A stretch of 64,000 nt of DNA from an uncultured Lachnospiraceae bacterium (GCA_910585545.1 CAJUFN010000006.1:1-64000); one strand, 5' to 3'. Counted from the stretch's first letter, positions 51,201 through 59,352 are shown. Notes: generated from the sequence alone by a model not told the origin. Translations and numbers: made by a program.

Positions 51201-53854
51201 ACTTCTATTGCGCTTCCTGATTTTCCTTCTGCCAAAGATGCGCCTTCATTCTCTCCATCTCTGTTTCCCCAGTCATCCGTAACCGCATCTTCATCAAATG
51301 AATAATAGGAGACTTTTGCATCTTCCGGAATGTTGGCACGTTCTACCGTAATCTCGATTGTTGCAGACTTACTGCTATCCTGAACAGACGTTGCTTTAAT
51401 ATTTGCTGTTCCCACTTTCACTCCGGTAATCACACCTTGATTAGATACCGTTACAATGTTCTCATTGTCAGAAGACCAAGCTACGTTCGTGTTCAGAAGA
51501 TTCTCTGGTTTTAACACTGCATGAAGCTGCTTTGTCTCATTTAAGAGGATTGCAGTCTTATCGCCTTCTGCAATACTTACAGATTCCACTTCATATGTTC
51601 CATCTGTCTTAAGACGGATATACTCTTTTGTAAGCTCCGCAATCTGTGCTTTAACCATATCCATATCGGATGCCAGAGTCTCTTTTCCAGACTCTGTCAC
51701 ATATAGACCGTCATTTGGATATTCTGCTTTTACAGTTGCCAGAAGTTCATCAATTTCCATTGTCATAGCAGCTACTTCTTGCTTCATCTGTATCAATTTA
51801 TTGACATCTCTGATACCTTCTGCCATTTTTTCCAGGCGAAGGCTTGATTTTGATACCGGATTCTCGGAATCTTTTTCATCCGGGAAGATTAAAAAACAAT
51901 CTCCTGCCTCAAAAGCATTATGTGTAGTATCTCTTAGCGGGTCTTCTACCCAGGAATCATATGCCCAGCGAAGGAATCCATTTGCGCCAGCACTGTATGC
52001 ATACATCATCGTCCAGTAACTTTCTCCCGGTGCGCTAAGAGAAAAACTACTTGGAATATGTTCCGTACACGTATATACTGTCGTTCTTAATCCTGCCTCT
52101 TCTCTTCTTTGACGAAGCTGTTCAAATTCTGTCGGATGTGCCTTAATCGCAATAGAACCAACATTTAAATCATCCACTCGCATTGCAAGGTCTGGTTTGT
52201 TTACAAAACCATCCATTGCCCCCGCCGTCTTAAACGGCTTTGCATCAGTACCTGTAATGCTGTCAATTAACTCGAATGCCCTTACATCGAATCCTCGTTC
52301 ATCAATACCGATAAACGTATCGTCTTTCCATCCGTTATCCTGCATATGCTGCATCAGATCCTGTAAAAATGCAGTCCACATAGAAGTGTATTGTGCATCG
52401 CCTACAGAATAATTACTCTGCTTCCACTCATTGGATGCTTCATCATAATACCTTACCTGATTTGTCCAAGGTGCAATACTATAGCATACAATTTTATCTC
52501 CAATACCTAAGTCTTTATTAAAACGAATCCATTTATCAAAATTCGTATAATCAAATTTCCACGTTCCATCACTTTTCTTTGTCCAGGTTACCATGGATGG
52601 ATATTTGATTTCATTCGCGCTGTAAGTCTGTCCAGCCCATGCCTCATCTACAATTGTTGCAGTCACTGCATGTCCGCCAATCGATTTGTACTTTTCCATA
52701 TGTGGAGTTAAGATTGCAAAATGTTCTTCGGAAAATGGCTCCACATCATAATACTCTGCAATAATATATGGGTTCTGCCAAAGTTCTGCGTCAAAACCAT
52801 CTTTAAATTCTTCTGCATCAGCAAGCGTTGCATCAGCTACTTCCAACGTATATGCAAATGTGAGTACACCGTCTGCTTCGTCTGCTGTCACCGTAATCGT
52901 TCCCTCATATGTACCTGCTTTCGCATCCTTTGGCACCTCTACAGATACCCATACATTTTGAAGTGTATTTTTTGGTATCGTAATCGGTTCTTTTGCGTCC
53001 TGATAAAGCACTTCATTGGCTTCTTTTCTGCTGCCTTGCGGAATTGGTCTTGTCGTACTTCCATATCCCGGCATTCCAGTATATGCCTGTACGGATTTAA
53101 TAAATGTAAGCGTTACATTATCTTTGGAAATGCTTCCGTTCTCACCATCAAAATCACTTACTTCTGCTACCACATTGTTAAATTCTTTTTCTACAGCTGC
53201 CAAAGAAATCTGTGAAACTGCCATGTCATTTTTCCACGCAGACAGCATCCTTTCCTTCACATCCATCTTGGATACCGCATCGAATTTGTCCTGTGTATAC
53301 TGAAGACTCGTATCTACGATGCTTCCTTTTAATTCCGGCTCTGCCGCTGCCTCGTAATAATATGCAACAACTTCTGCACAGTCTATCTGATGATTGCCTC
53401 TTGCAGAAGTATTTCTCTCACCAGTTGCTTCCGCACGCAATGTATGCTCTCCCTCACTAAGACCGTCAATCGTTGCAATCAAAGCAGAATTGATATTGCT
53501 TCCGTTATAAAGGTCATATACTCCATAAGATTCGCCGTCTACAAAGTATTCCACCTTTCCCATCATAAAGTTTTTACCTGCATAAACATCTATCTTATGC
53601 CCGGTAAAACTCACTTCATACCATGTGTCCCGAGGATTATCACTGTCTAAAACCTCAGACCATACATGAGACGCATCTCCCGCTGTCCACTTTCCTTCTG
53701 CGAAGGTAAATACTGTGTCTGTATGCAGGAGCTTTACGGATTTTTCTACCATCTCCTGCGCTGACGCACTAATCAGACTGCCAAGCATCATACTCACCAC
53801 GAGAAGCAGACTCAAAAGCGATTGTATTCCCTTCCTCCTCAAATTTTTCTTCAT
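48263..53854 (-). CDS. Secreted multidomain GH123-like and sialidase-like enzyme
   Basis: The 1863-residue protein has a signal peptide (1-32), a sandwich module (about 40-170), a GH123/DUF4091-like catalytic region (about 180-730) with the Asp-Glu pair D518-E519 in FIGIDERGFD and the typical YAYSAGANGFLRWAYDSW end, a Big_2 Ig module (755-840), a LamG module (845-1030), a second Big_2 module (1042-1118) and a six-blade sialidase-like domain (about 1125-1505) with Asp boxes SKDAGETW (1183), SDDEGETW (1243) and SDDEGETW (1366). Four FIVAR-type helical repeats (about 1527-1800) and an SAKTGD-TM-KKR end follow. GH123 enzymes release beta-GalNAc, so glycolipid or mucin glycans are likely substrates. 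GGAGG precedes the ATG. Confidence 0.85.
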   Translation of the reverse strand: MKKNLRRKGIQSLLSLLLVVSMMLGSLISASAQEMVEKSVKLLHTDTVFTFAEGKWTAGDASHVWSEVLDSDNPRDTWYEVSFTGHKIDVYAGKNFMMGKVEYFVDGESYGVYDLYNGSNINSALIATIDGLSEGEHTLRAEATGERNTSARGNHQIDCAEVVAYYYEAAAEPELKGSIVDTSLQYTQDKFDAVSKMDVKERMLSAWKNDMAVSQISLAAVEKEFNNVVAEVSDFDGENGSISKDNVTLTFIKSVQAYTGMPGYGSTTRPIPQGSRKEANEVLYQDAKEPITIPKNTLQNVWVSVEVPKDAKAGTYEGTITVTADEADGVLTFAYTLEVADATLADAEEFKDGFDAELWQNPYIIAEYYDVEPFSEEHFAILTPHMEKYKSIGGHAVTATIVDEAWAGQTYSANEIKYPSMVTWTKKSDGTWKFDYTNFDKWIRFNKDLGIGDKIVCYSIAPWTNQVRYYDEASNEWKQSNYSVGDAQYTSMWTAFLQDLMQHMQDNGWKDDTFIGIDERGFDVRAFELIDSITGTDAKPFKTAGAMDGFVNKPDLAMRVDDLNVGSIAIKAHPTEFEQLRQRREEAGLRTTVYTCTEHIPSSFSLSAPGESYWTMMYAYSAGANGFLRWAYDSWVEDPLRDTTHNAFEAGDCFLIFPDEKDSENPVSKSSLRLEKMAEGIRDVNKLIQMKQEVAAMTMEIDELLATVKAEYPNDGLYVTESGKETLASDMDMVKAQIAELTKEYIRLKTDGTYEVESVSIAEGDKTAILLNETKQLHAVLKPENLLNTNVAWSSDNENIVTVSNQGVITGVKVGTANIKATSVQDSSKSATIEITVERANIPEDAKVSYYSFDEDAVTDDWGNRDGENEGASLAEGKSGSAIEVGDGARVVFSPNITLTNEWSVGYWMYNAGHPDGRSSVLESSDGVRSFDSRVGAASNGGDIPQIGVHVVEGAGGYLTFANYTVPENEWVHVTWTQDKTNGLKLYVNGQFVQSNQWTVNNNFTAPIDVFGGSGFTGKLDEVKIYNRALTEEEVVAGMQVKGLNISQPNVELYIGSTHKIAYDLITDAQDDTVTFTSSDENVATVDENGVVTPHKKGSAVITLTGGGYEAKVTVNVLKKLEIQYTIPQYELPEENLMDIERAPGTDRQYLGQPDMVMLDDNKTLYTAYPVGHGCGPLVMKVSKDAGETWTEKTDIPESWADSYETPTMYKLNMTDGSTKLMLITGRPNWHGNTVGGWQTSVSDDEGETWSEYQTFHPTLEDGSQNWTIVAMASLVQMKDEDGNYIDKWMGVYHNYNYVNYKTYLTFDENGNEQWSTPQPYLSEYRDIEQTRQICEVGMFRSPDGERIMALGRAQSHNHKSVMFYSDDEGETWSRPEDVQGALQGERHKAIYDPISGRLVITFREIILDYNKNGVIENNDWVAGDWVAWVGTYEDIMEQNEGQYRILIDEDWANNAKSGDTGYAGIVALPDGTIITNSYGHWDKDFSLSWGGGVTTDLCYIRQAKFKLADIDKALGIETPQPTDTDKSDLKALIDYAKSQQDNDDYEWLVDAVKTVFEEALENAEKVNDNPSATQTEVDNAYEALLEKVHLLSFIGGDTTELDTLYDSLKEFNGEGYTEESAKAMQDALKEAKDVLDRGGNALKEDIENALKGLKEAQEGLQLLPVNKTKLKALIEKANGYMEDADKYISVADLETMLNSANLIYNKADATQKEVEGAYQALLYAIFGLRETPNKDALKDLLGKVAKMDLSQYTEETAKAVKAAYAAAAAVMADSQADQAEVDEATEALKRAVKGLAVDEKDIKDKKDEKVSEKADNKVAGNTSGNTSTAKKSAKTGDAANAAIPVVAGFAAVLAAIIAWKKR

Positions 53855-53888
53855 CTTTTTTCCTCCTTTTTACTTAAAACCTCCTTAA

Positions 53889-53916
53889 ATTATACCATAT
53901 TTTTGTATGTTCTCAA
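53889..53916 (-). promoter_or_regulatory. Promoter of the GH123-like gene
   Basis: On the minus strand TTGAGA (53911-53916), 16 bp, TATAAT (53889-53894), about 35 bp before the start codon. Confidence 0.65.
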
Positions 53917-53976
53917 TAATTTTCCATATATATTTCATATTTTATTATTCATTTTAGCTACACAAAAACAAGAAAG

Positions 53977-54008
53977 AGCCAGAACAAAACAACCGTTTCA
54001 TTCTGACC
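53977..54008 (-). terminator. Terminator of kdgK
   Basis: GGTCAGAA and TTCTGGCT pair (one G-T) around a 16-nt loop, followed on the minus strand by CTTTCTTGTTTTTG. Confidence 0.65.
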
Positions 54009-54014
54009 ATCTAT

Positions 54015-55040
54015 TTATCTTTGTACACGTCCGGAACCGTCTCCACCTGCCAGTTTTATAACTTCATCCACCGATACCAGATTAAAATCTCCCTCAATAG
54101 AATGTTTCATACAAGATGCAGCCACTGCAAATTCGATGATTTCCTGCGAATCATAATCGTTTAATGCAGCATAGATAAATCCTCCCCCAAAAGAATCCCC
54201 GCCTCCTACACGGTCTACGATATGCATCTTATATTTTTTACTAAAAAAATAATCAGAACCATCATATAGCATGGCAGACCAGTTATTATCGTTTGCCGAT
54301 ATGGATTCTCTTAGGGTAATCGCAACTTTCCCAAATCCGAAACGCTCTGCCAGCTGTTTTGCAACGGCTTTATATCCTTGGTGATTTACTGAACCCGTTG
54401 TTACATCGGTATCCGCAGCTTTGATCCCAAATACATCGGATGCGTCCTCTTCATTGGCTATACAGACATCCACATATTTGCAAAGTTCTCCCATCACCTG
54501 CCCTGCTTTCTCTTTTGACCACAATTTATTTCTATAATTCAAATCACAGGATACCGTAATGCCAAGTTCCTTTGCTGCTTTGCAGGCATCCAGACAAATC
54601 TCTGTCACGTTATCATGCAGTGCCGGAGTAATACCTGTGAAATGAAACCATTTAGCTCCATCAAAAATCTTCTTCCAGTCAAATTCTTCTTTTGACGCCG
54701 TACACACCGAGGAACCGGCACGGTCATAAATAACCTTGGAAGCTCTTTGAGAAGCTCCCTTTTCCAGATAATAAATCCCCACTCGTTCACCGCCGCGTAC
54801 GATATCTGTTGTATCTACTCCGTATTTCCTCAAGGAATTAATCGCTGCCTGACCAATCTCATGCTTGGGCAGTTTTGTCACGAATTTCGCATCCAATCCA
54901 TAATTAGCCAAAGATACTGCGACATTTGCTTCTCCTCCACCATATGTCGCGGTAAAGTTATCTGCCTGAACAAAACGATTATATCCTTCCGGCGCCAATC
55001 TTAACATAATTTCACCAAATGTAACTACTTTTTTTGCCAT
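54015..55040 (-). CDS. kdgK: 2-keto-3-deoxygluconate kinase (PfkB family)
   Basis: The 341-residue PfkB-type kinase phosphorylates 2-keto-3-deoxygluconate to KDPG. It has the N-terminal TYGGGEANVAVSLANYG signature and the C-terminal anion hole and base in DRVGGGDSFGGGFIYA. FTGITPALHDN and SCDLNYRNKLW are typical of KdgK. GGAGATTAGGAGT precedes the ATG, and the gap to kdgA is 32 bp. No uronate isomerase or oxidoreductase genes are nearby. Confidence 0.9.
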   Translation of the reverse strand: MAKKVVTFGEIMLRLAPEGYNRFVQADNFTATYGGGEANVAVSLANYGLDAKFVTKLPKHEIGQAAINSLRKYGVDTTDIVRGGERVGIYYLEKGASQRASKVIYDRAGSSVCTASKEEFDWKKIFDGAKWFHFTGITPALHDNVTEICLDACKAAKELGITVSCDLNYRNKLWSKEKAGQVMGELCKYVDVCIANEEDASDVFGIKAADTDVTTGSVNHQGYKAVAKQLAERFGFGKVAITLRESISANDNNWSAMLYDGSDYFFSKKYKMHIVDRVGGGDSFGGGFIYAALNDYDSQEIIEFAVAASCMKHSIEGDFNLVSVDEVIKLAGGDGSGRVQR

Positions 55041-55072
55041 ACTCCTAATCTCCTGCTAACATTCTCTCCGTT

Positions 55073-55735
55073 TCACTTCTCTTTGTGATTCTCTATATCA
55101 ATATATTCTCCTCTGACATCCTTCACCATCGCAGCTGCCTTAGCAGTCAGATTTTTAATCTGATCAAACTCTCCTGCTCTGATCAAATCACCTTTCACCA
55201 TCCAGCTTCCACCACATGCCACAATCTCCTCACATTCTAGATATGCTTTTAAATTCTTTGGTCCAATACCGCCTGTCGGCATAAATTTTAATCCTATATA
55301 TGGAGCAGTCAGCGCTTTGATGGCTGCCACTCCCCCAAACTGTTCTGCAGGGAAGAATTTTATCACCTTAAGACCTCTCTTTACCGCCCCTGCAACCTCG
55401 GAAGGCGTAACACATCCAGGGAATACCGGGATGCCTTTCTCCAGACAATAATCTACAATCTCTGAATCAAATCCGGGGCTCACAATAAACTTTGCGCCTG
55501 CCGCAACCGCACGTTCAACCTGTTCTATCGTGAGTACCGTCCCTGCCCCTACTAACATCTCCGGAAATTCATTTACCATAATACGGATAGACTCTTCTGC
55601 CGCATCGGTACGAAATGTTACCTCTGCGCATGGAAGACCTCCCTCACATAATGCCCTCCCTAGCGCTAAGGCATCCTTTGCATCTTCCAAAACCACTACC
55701 GGCACAACTCCCAATTCTTGAATCTTTTCTATCAT
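55073..55735 (-). CDS. kdgA: KHG/KDPG aldolase
   Basis: The 220-residue class I aldolase splits KDPG to pyruvate and glyceraldehyde 3-phosphate. It shows the catalytic Glu in PCAEVTFRTDAAEE, GAGTVLTIEQVERAV and the Schiff-base Lys in GLKVIKFFPAEQFGG, and PTGGIGPKNL for phosphate binding. The start is uncertain: ATG 55735 gives the usual family length, whereas GTG 55777 has a poorly spaced GGAG. It begins within 46 bp of the spoVAE stop with no terminator between, so it may share the sporulation transcript. Confidence 0.9.
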   Translation of the reverse strand: MIEKIQELGVVPVVVLEDAKDALALGRALCEGGLPCAEVTFRTDAAEESIRIMVNEFPEMLVGAGTVLTIEQVERAVAAGAKFIVSPGFDSEIVDYCLEKGIPVFPGCVTPSEVAGAVKRGLKVIKFFPAEQFGGVAAIKALTAPYIGLKFMPTGGIGPKNLKAYLECEEIVACGGSWMVKGDLIRAGEFDQIKNLTAKAAAMVKDVRGEYIDIENHKEK

Positions 55736-55780
55736 CGTAGTCAATTTTCCCCATTCCTTTCTATCTGATATCTGCACTCC

Positions 55781-56137
55781 TTATTTTTTCATCTTCGGTT
55801 CAAACAGAAGCGAGGCCAGATATCCAAAGATGAGGGCTGCAGAGATTCCTACCGCACTCGCTGTAAATCCCCCCATGAAAAGTCCAAGGAAACCGTCCTT
55901 ATCTACTGCCTTCTTAACGCCCTTCCACAAAAGGTTCCCGAATCCGCTAAGCGGTACCGTCGCGCCGGCACCTGCAAATTTTGCAAGTGGCTCATAAATA
56001 TTAAGAAAGCCAAGCACCGCTCCAGTACAAACTAGAATAACCATAACGCGTCCTGGCATCAGTTTTGTTCTATCCAGTAAAATCTGCACAACGGCACAGA
56101 TGATTCCACCTATTAAAAATGCTTTTACATAATCCAT
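55781..56137 (-). CDS. spoVAE: Stage V sporulation protein AE
   Basis: The 118-residue membrane protein has four hydrophobic segments and the SpoVAC/AEb block AGAGATVPLSGFGNLLWKG. It forms part of the inner spore membrane channel that moves Ca-dipicolinate during spore formation and germination. TAGGAGAGAGACG precedes the ATG. Confidence 0.92.
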   Translation of the reverse strand: MDYVKAFLIGGIICAVVQILLDRTKLMPGRVMVILVCTGAVLGFLNIYEPLAKFAGAGATVPLSGFGNLLWKGVKKAVDKDGFLGLFMGGFTASAVGISAALIFGYLASLLFEPKMKK

Positions 56138-56200
56138 CGTCTCTCTCCTATATTTCAGATATTCTAAAATCCCCTCTTCATATCTATTACAATGTTCCAG

Positions 56201-57214
56201 TTAACAATGTTCCAATACGATTGCATGAGCAATGCCCGGAACACTTTCTCCTTCATTGTAACTAACCGTAGACATCAAAGCTCCCGTCGGTATAAACAGT
56301 ATCCTCTTCCACTCTCCCTTTTCAATCTTTGGCAAAATATAAGAAGAAAGTGTAACTGCTGCACAGCCGCAGCCGCTTCCGCCCGCATGTGTATCTTGCG
56401 TCTGCTGATCATAAATAAGCTTTCCGCAATCCAGATGAATCGAATCAATATTCTTTCTTTTCTTTCTCATGAGGTCAAATAAAATACTCTGACCCACATA
56501 GCCCAAATCTCCCGTAATAATATGGTCATATTCTTCCGGCTCCCTGCCAAAATCCCGCAGATTTGCAAGAATCGTATCACAAGCTGCCGGCGCCATACAT
56601 GCCCCCATATTCTGGGAATCCTTTAATCCATAATCCACGATTTTTCCAATGGTTACTCCACTGATCCGCACATGGCTTTTTTGTGTACCAACCAAAAAAG
56701 CGCCGCTTCCAGTCACCGTCCAACTCGCAGACAAAGGTCTTTGGCTGGCATACCCAAGGGGAAAACGAAATTCTTTTTCCGCACTTCCAAAATGGCTGGA
56801 AGTTACTGCAATGATATTTTCTGCATAACCTGCAGCCACCGTCATTGCTCCAAGCGCCAATGCTTCCCCAGAAGTAGAACACGCCCCGAAAAGACCGAAC
56901 AAGGGAATCTGCAATCCTTCCACTCCCATAGACGTAGCTATCCCCTGACGTAGTAAGTCTCCGGCAAACAGATAACGAATCTCTTCCGGATGCATTCCGG
57001 TCTTTTCCAAGGCTAATCTACAGGCAAGCCGCTGCATATTACTCTCTGCTGCCTCCCACGAATCTGCTCCGAACATATTCTCCTTATCTTCACAAATGTA
57101 ATCAAACTTCTTGCCAAGCGGCCCCTCACCTTCCTTTTGCCCAACCACCGACGCACTTCCCATCAAAAACGGCGACTGTTCAAAGGCAATACTTTGTTCT
57201 CCTTTTGTCATCAT
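56201..57214 (-). CDS. spoVAD: Stage V sporulation protein AD
   Basis: The 337-residue protein has a thiolase-like fold (FGACSTSGEALALGAMTVAAG and GSGCGCAAVTLSSYILP) and binds dipicolinic acid in Bacillus. The start at 57214 overlaps the spoVAC stop as ATGATGA, with GTGGGG upstream; a longer frame to 57265 is rejected since it would overlap spoVAC by 50 bp. Its last 11 coding bases are repeated just after the stop codon. Confidence 0.93.
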   Translation of the reverse strand: MMTKGEQSIAFEQSPFLMGSASVVGQKEGEGPLGKKFDYICEDKENMFGADSWEAAESNMQRLACRLALEKTGMHPEEIRYLFAGDLLRQGIATSMGVEGLQIPLFGLFGACSTSGEALALGAMTVAAGYAENIIAVTSSHFGSAEKEFRFPLGYASQRPLSASWTVTGSGAFLVGTQKSHVRISGVTIGKIVDYGLKDSQNMGACMAPAACDTILANLRDFGREPEEYDHIITGDLGYVGQSILFDLMRKKRKNIDSIHLDCGKLIYDQQTQDTHAGGSGCGCAAVTLSSYILPKIEKGEWKRILFIPTGALMSTVSYNEGESVPGIAHAIVLEHC

Positions 57215-57678
57215 CACATAATCCCCACTTTCATCAACAGATAATAAACCAGTCCAAGAACCCATGATACCAAAATACCGTATAAAATAACTGGTCCGGC
57301 AATTGTAAAAATCTTACAGCCGATTCCAAATACCTGCCCTTCCTTTTTATACTCGATCGCCGGAGCTGCTACGGAATTGGCAAACCCGGTAATCGGAACA
57401 AGTGTTCCCGCTCCGCACCATTTTGCAAGCTTTGGATAGATACCGAATCCGGTCAAAACCACACTTGCCAATACCAAAAGCAAGGAGGTCCACGAAGCGC
57501 TGATTTCTTTATCAAGTCCAATCCCCTGACAATAATTTAAAAGCGCCTGTCCAATGACGCAAATGATCCCGCCGGATACAAACGCTTTGGCCATATTCGC
57601 ATATACGTTATGCACCGGTGTTTTCTCTTTTACATATTGTTCGTATTGTTCCTGCTGCTGTTTCTTATTCTCTTCCAT
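57214..57678 (-). CDS. spoVAC: Stage V sporulation protein AC
   Basis: The 154-residue membrane protein has a charged N-terminus (MEENKKQQQEQYEQYVKEK) and about four membrane segments. The conserved block CGAGTLVPITGFANSVAAPA matches SpoVAC, the mechanosensitive component of the dipicolinate channel. A good GGAGG lies before the ATG. It is related in sequence to SpoVAE. Confidence 0.94.
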   Translation of the reverse strand: MEENKKQQQEQYEQYVKEKTPVHNVYANMAKAFVSGGIICVIGQALLNYCQGIGLDKEISASWTSLLLVLASVVLTGFGIYPKLAKWCGAGTLVPITGFANSVAAPAIEYKKEGQVFGIGCKIFTIAGPVILYGILVSWVLGLVYYLLMKVGIM

Positions 57679-57690
57679 ACATCCTCCTAC

Positions 57691-58101
57691 TTACCATCGA
57701 TTGAAATAAAAGATAAATGCTCCGATTCCCTTACCAAATGCCATAGATACAATGATATACGGAATACTCTTTAAAAGCTTTACCCGTCTTATAAAAATTG
57801 GAAAAATATTTAAAATCTCAGCGAGCGCCATCGACCAGCATCCCACAAAAATTCCTGATACCAGTCCGAAAATAGGAACTAAAAATGCTCCGTATGGAAT
57901 CGGAAACTGATACACGGACATCAGATTACCCAAGATTCCTCCAAGCGCCACACATTCTTCATACAAAAGTACTTTATCCCCGGTATGAGTCCGGTCCGCA
58001 AAATCCGATATGACACCCAGTCCTATAATAAATGAAAACAAGCCGCCTGCCACACCGACGCCCGCTCCAAATCCAATCAGTGCAAGCAGTACCTGCATCA
58101 T
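57691..58101 (-). CDS. spoVAB: Stage V sporulation protein AB
   Basis: The 136-residue membrane protein, with about five hydrophobic segments (GFGAGVGVAGGLFSFIIGLG, ECVALGGILGNLMSVYQF), matches SpoVAB. It begins four bases inside the end of spoVAA (ATGA overlap), so the two are translationally coupled. Confidence 0.9.
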   Translation of the reverse strand: MMQVLLALIGFGAGVGVAGGLFSFIIGLGVISDFADRTHTGDKVLLYEECVALGGILGNLMSVYQFPIPYGAFLVPIFGLVSGIFVGCWSMALAEILNIFPIFIRRVKLLKSIPYIIVSMAFGKGIGAFIFYFNRW

Positions 58102-58784
58102 AGCTTTCCCCGTCCCTTCTTATTACTATATAATGCCTTATTATGAACAGTTTCTCCCGGCTCAATCTCCTGTTTCTCTCTCGAATAATTTTCAATCAGC
58201 GTCGTCTGGATATCATTCTCATACAGCCGCATTTCTACTTCCATCGGCGTTGGATCTACCGAGAACTTCCTGCCTCCAAAATGATTGAAAAACACCAAAA
58301 TTCCCACAACCAATCCTATGCTGTAAGTCAACTCCAAAATCGTAAATCCATCCGATTTGGTTCCGGTCAAAAGCTCATAGATTTGTGAAAATAGTTTTGT
58401 CGTCGACACATCATTATTAAATGCCATGATCGAAAATGCTGCACCGATAAATGTGATAATTACAATACCGATTACCTTTAGCACATGCAAAAACGGATTT
58501 TTCTTTTCCGGTTTCTCATATGTTACTATGATGTCCGGCGAACCGATGTTTTGAATATCCATGGTTGGATACACCTCATGGATACACTCAATGATTTTTA
58601 GAATAGAAAACACATACCGATGCTGTCCTTCATCCGGTACTTTCAAAAGTTTCAAGGTTTTCACTTTAGAAAGCACATCTTTATTCGAACACTCAAGGGT
58701 CAAAATATCGCCTAAAGTTACATCTCTTTTTTGTACCTCTACGCTTTGATCCGCTTTTATATAAAGAATGTCACTTGCCGCCAT
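58098..58784 (-). CDS. spoVAA: Stage V sporulation protein AA
   Basis: The 228-residue protein has a soluble N-terminal half (DILYIKADQSVEVQKRDVTL) and membrane segments near 118-138 and 160-182, as in SpoVAA. ATG 58784 has GGTGG at 8 bp and follows a small gene by one base (TAAGATG), so initiation depends on translation of that gene. Confidence 0.9.
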   Translation of the reverse strand: MAASDILYIKADQSVEVQKRDVTLGDILTLECSNKDVLSKVKTLKLLKVPDEGQHRYVFSILKIIECIHEVYPTMDIQNIGSPDIIVTYEKPEKKNPFLHVLKVIGIVIITFIGAAFSIMAFNNDVSTTKLFSQIYELLTGTKSDGFTILELTYSIGLVVGILVFFNHFGGRKFSVDPTPMEVEMRLYENDIQTTLIENYSREKQEIEPGETVHNKALYSNKKGRGKL

Positions 58785-58785
58785 C

Positions 58786-58956
58786 TTACTTCCACCATCC
58801 GTTCCATCCATTACAGATATCCTGTGCAATCAGCGTCCCCTCATTCGCCCGGCTTCTTCCTGAATCACTCGTCGCATAATAGAGAGCACCCACTGCAATT
58901 GCCATCAAAAATACTGTGATAAGACAAATCATAATCTTCTTTCTTCCATTTCTCAT
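58786..58956 (-). CDS. 56-residue membrane microprotein at the head of spoVA
   Basis: This short frame, read codon by codon, gives a 56-residue protein: a basic start (MRNGRKKIM), one membrane span (ICLITVFLMAIAVGALYY) and a polar tail ending AQDICNGWNGWWK. AAGGTG lies 6 bp before the ATG. Its stop codon is separated from the spoVAA ATG by a single base, and the spoVAA ribosome-binding site lies inside its last codons. A sigma-G-type promoter lies 40 bp upstream, so it is the first gene of the spoVA transcript. I know of no described counterpart in Bacillus spoVA. Confidence 0.8.
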   Translation of the reverse strand: MRNGRKKIMICLITVFLMAIAVGALYYATSDSGRSRANEGTLIAQDICNGWNGWWK

Positions 58957-58995
58957 TTTCACACCTTCTTTACTTTTGTATATTACTTTTGAAAA

Positions 58996-59024
58996 TAGTA
59001 TGTCTGGAAAATTTTTAAATATAC
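58996..59024 (-). promoter_or_regulatory. Sigma-G-type forespore promoter of spoVA
   Basis: On the minus strand GTATA (59020-59024), exactly 17 bp, CATACTA (58996-59002). This fits the Bacillus sigma-G pattern GnATR-N17/18-CATnnTA at every fixed position, and spoVA is a known sigma-G operon. Confidence 0.8.
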
Positions 59025-59040
59025 ATTTTTTTAATTGTCA

Positions 59041-59307
59041 GCCCAGAATGGGTAATTTTTTATTTTTCTGGGAACTTTCGCCCATGCTCTGGGCAGGAAT
59101 TCTTTTGCACTTGCTTTTTCGCCCATGCTCTGGGCAACTTTTCTTTTGCACTTGCTTTTTCGCCCATGCTCTGGGCAACTTTTCTTTTGCACTTGCTCTT
59201 TCGCCCACTCACTGGGCAATGCACATTATTTCAGAACATTCTCGCCCAAGCGCTGGGCAACTTTTCTTTTTAGCTTGCTCTTTCGCCCACCATCTCCCTA
59301 CCGCCCA
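59041..59307 (+). repeat. Second tandem array of GCCCA-N5-TGGGC palindromes
   Basis: First arms lie at 59041 (degenerate), 59080, 59121, 59162, 59203, 59244, 59285 and 59303 (degenerate); five successive steps are exactly 41 bp. The best unit is GCCCA-TGCTC-TGGGC followed by AACTTTTCTTTTGCACTTGC. The repeat resembles the reverse complement of the 66-318 array in palindrome, spacer and period. It fills most of the gap between the spoVA promoter and the RHS remnant; otherwise 58957-59350 holds no gene. Confidence 0.85.
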
Positions 59308-59352
59308 AATAACCAAAAAGCAACCATCACTTCTACAAAAAGCAAGAAATAG

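Noticed and set aside
59041..59307. CRISPR array
   Set aside because: Spacers are conserved rather than unique, the repeated palindrome is only 15 bp, and no cas genes are present.
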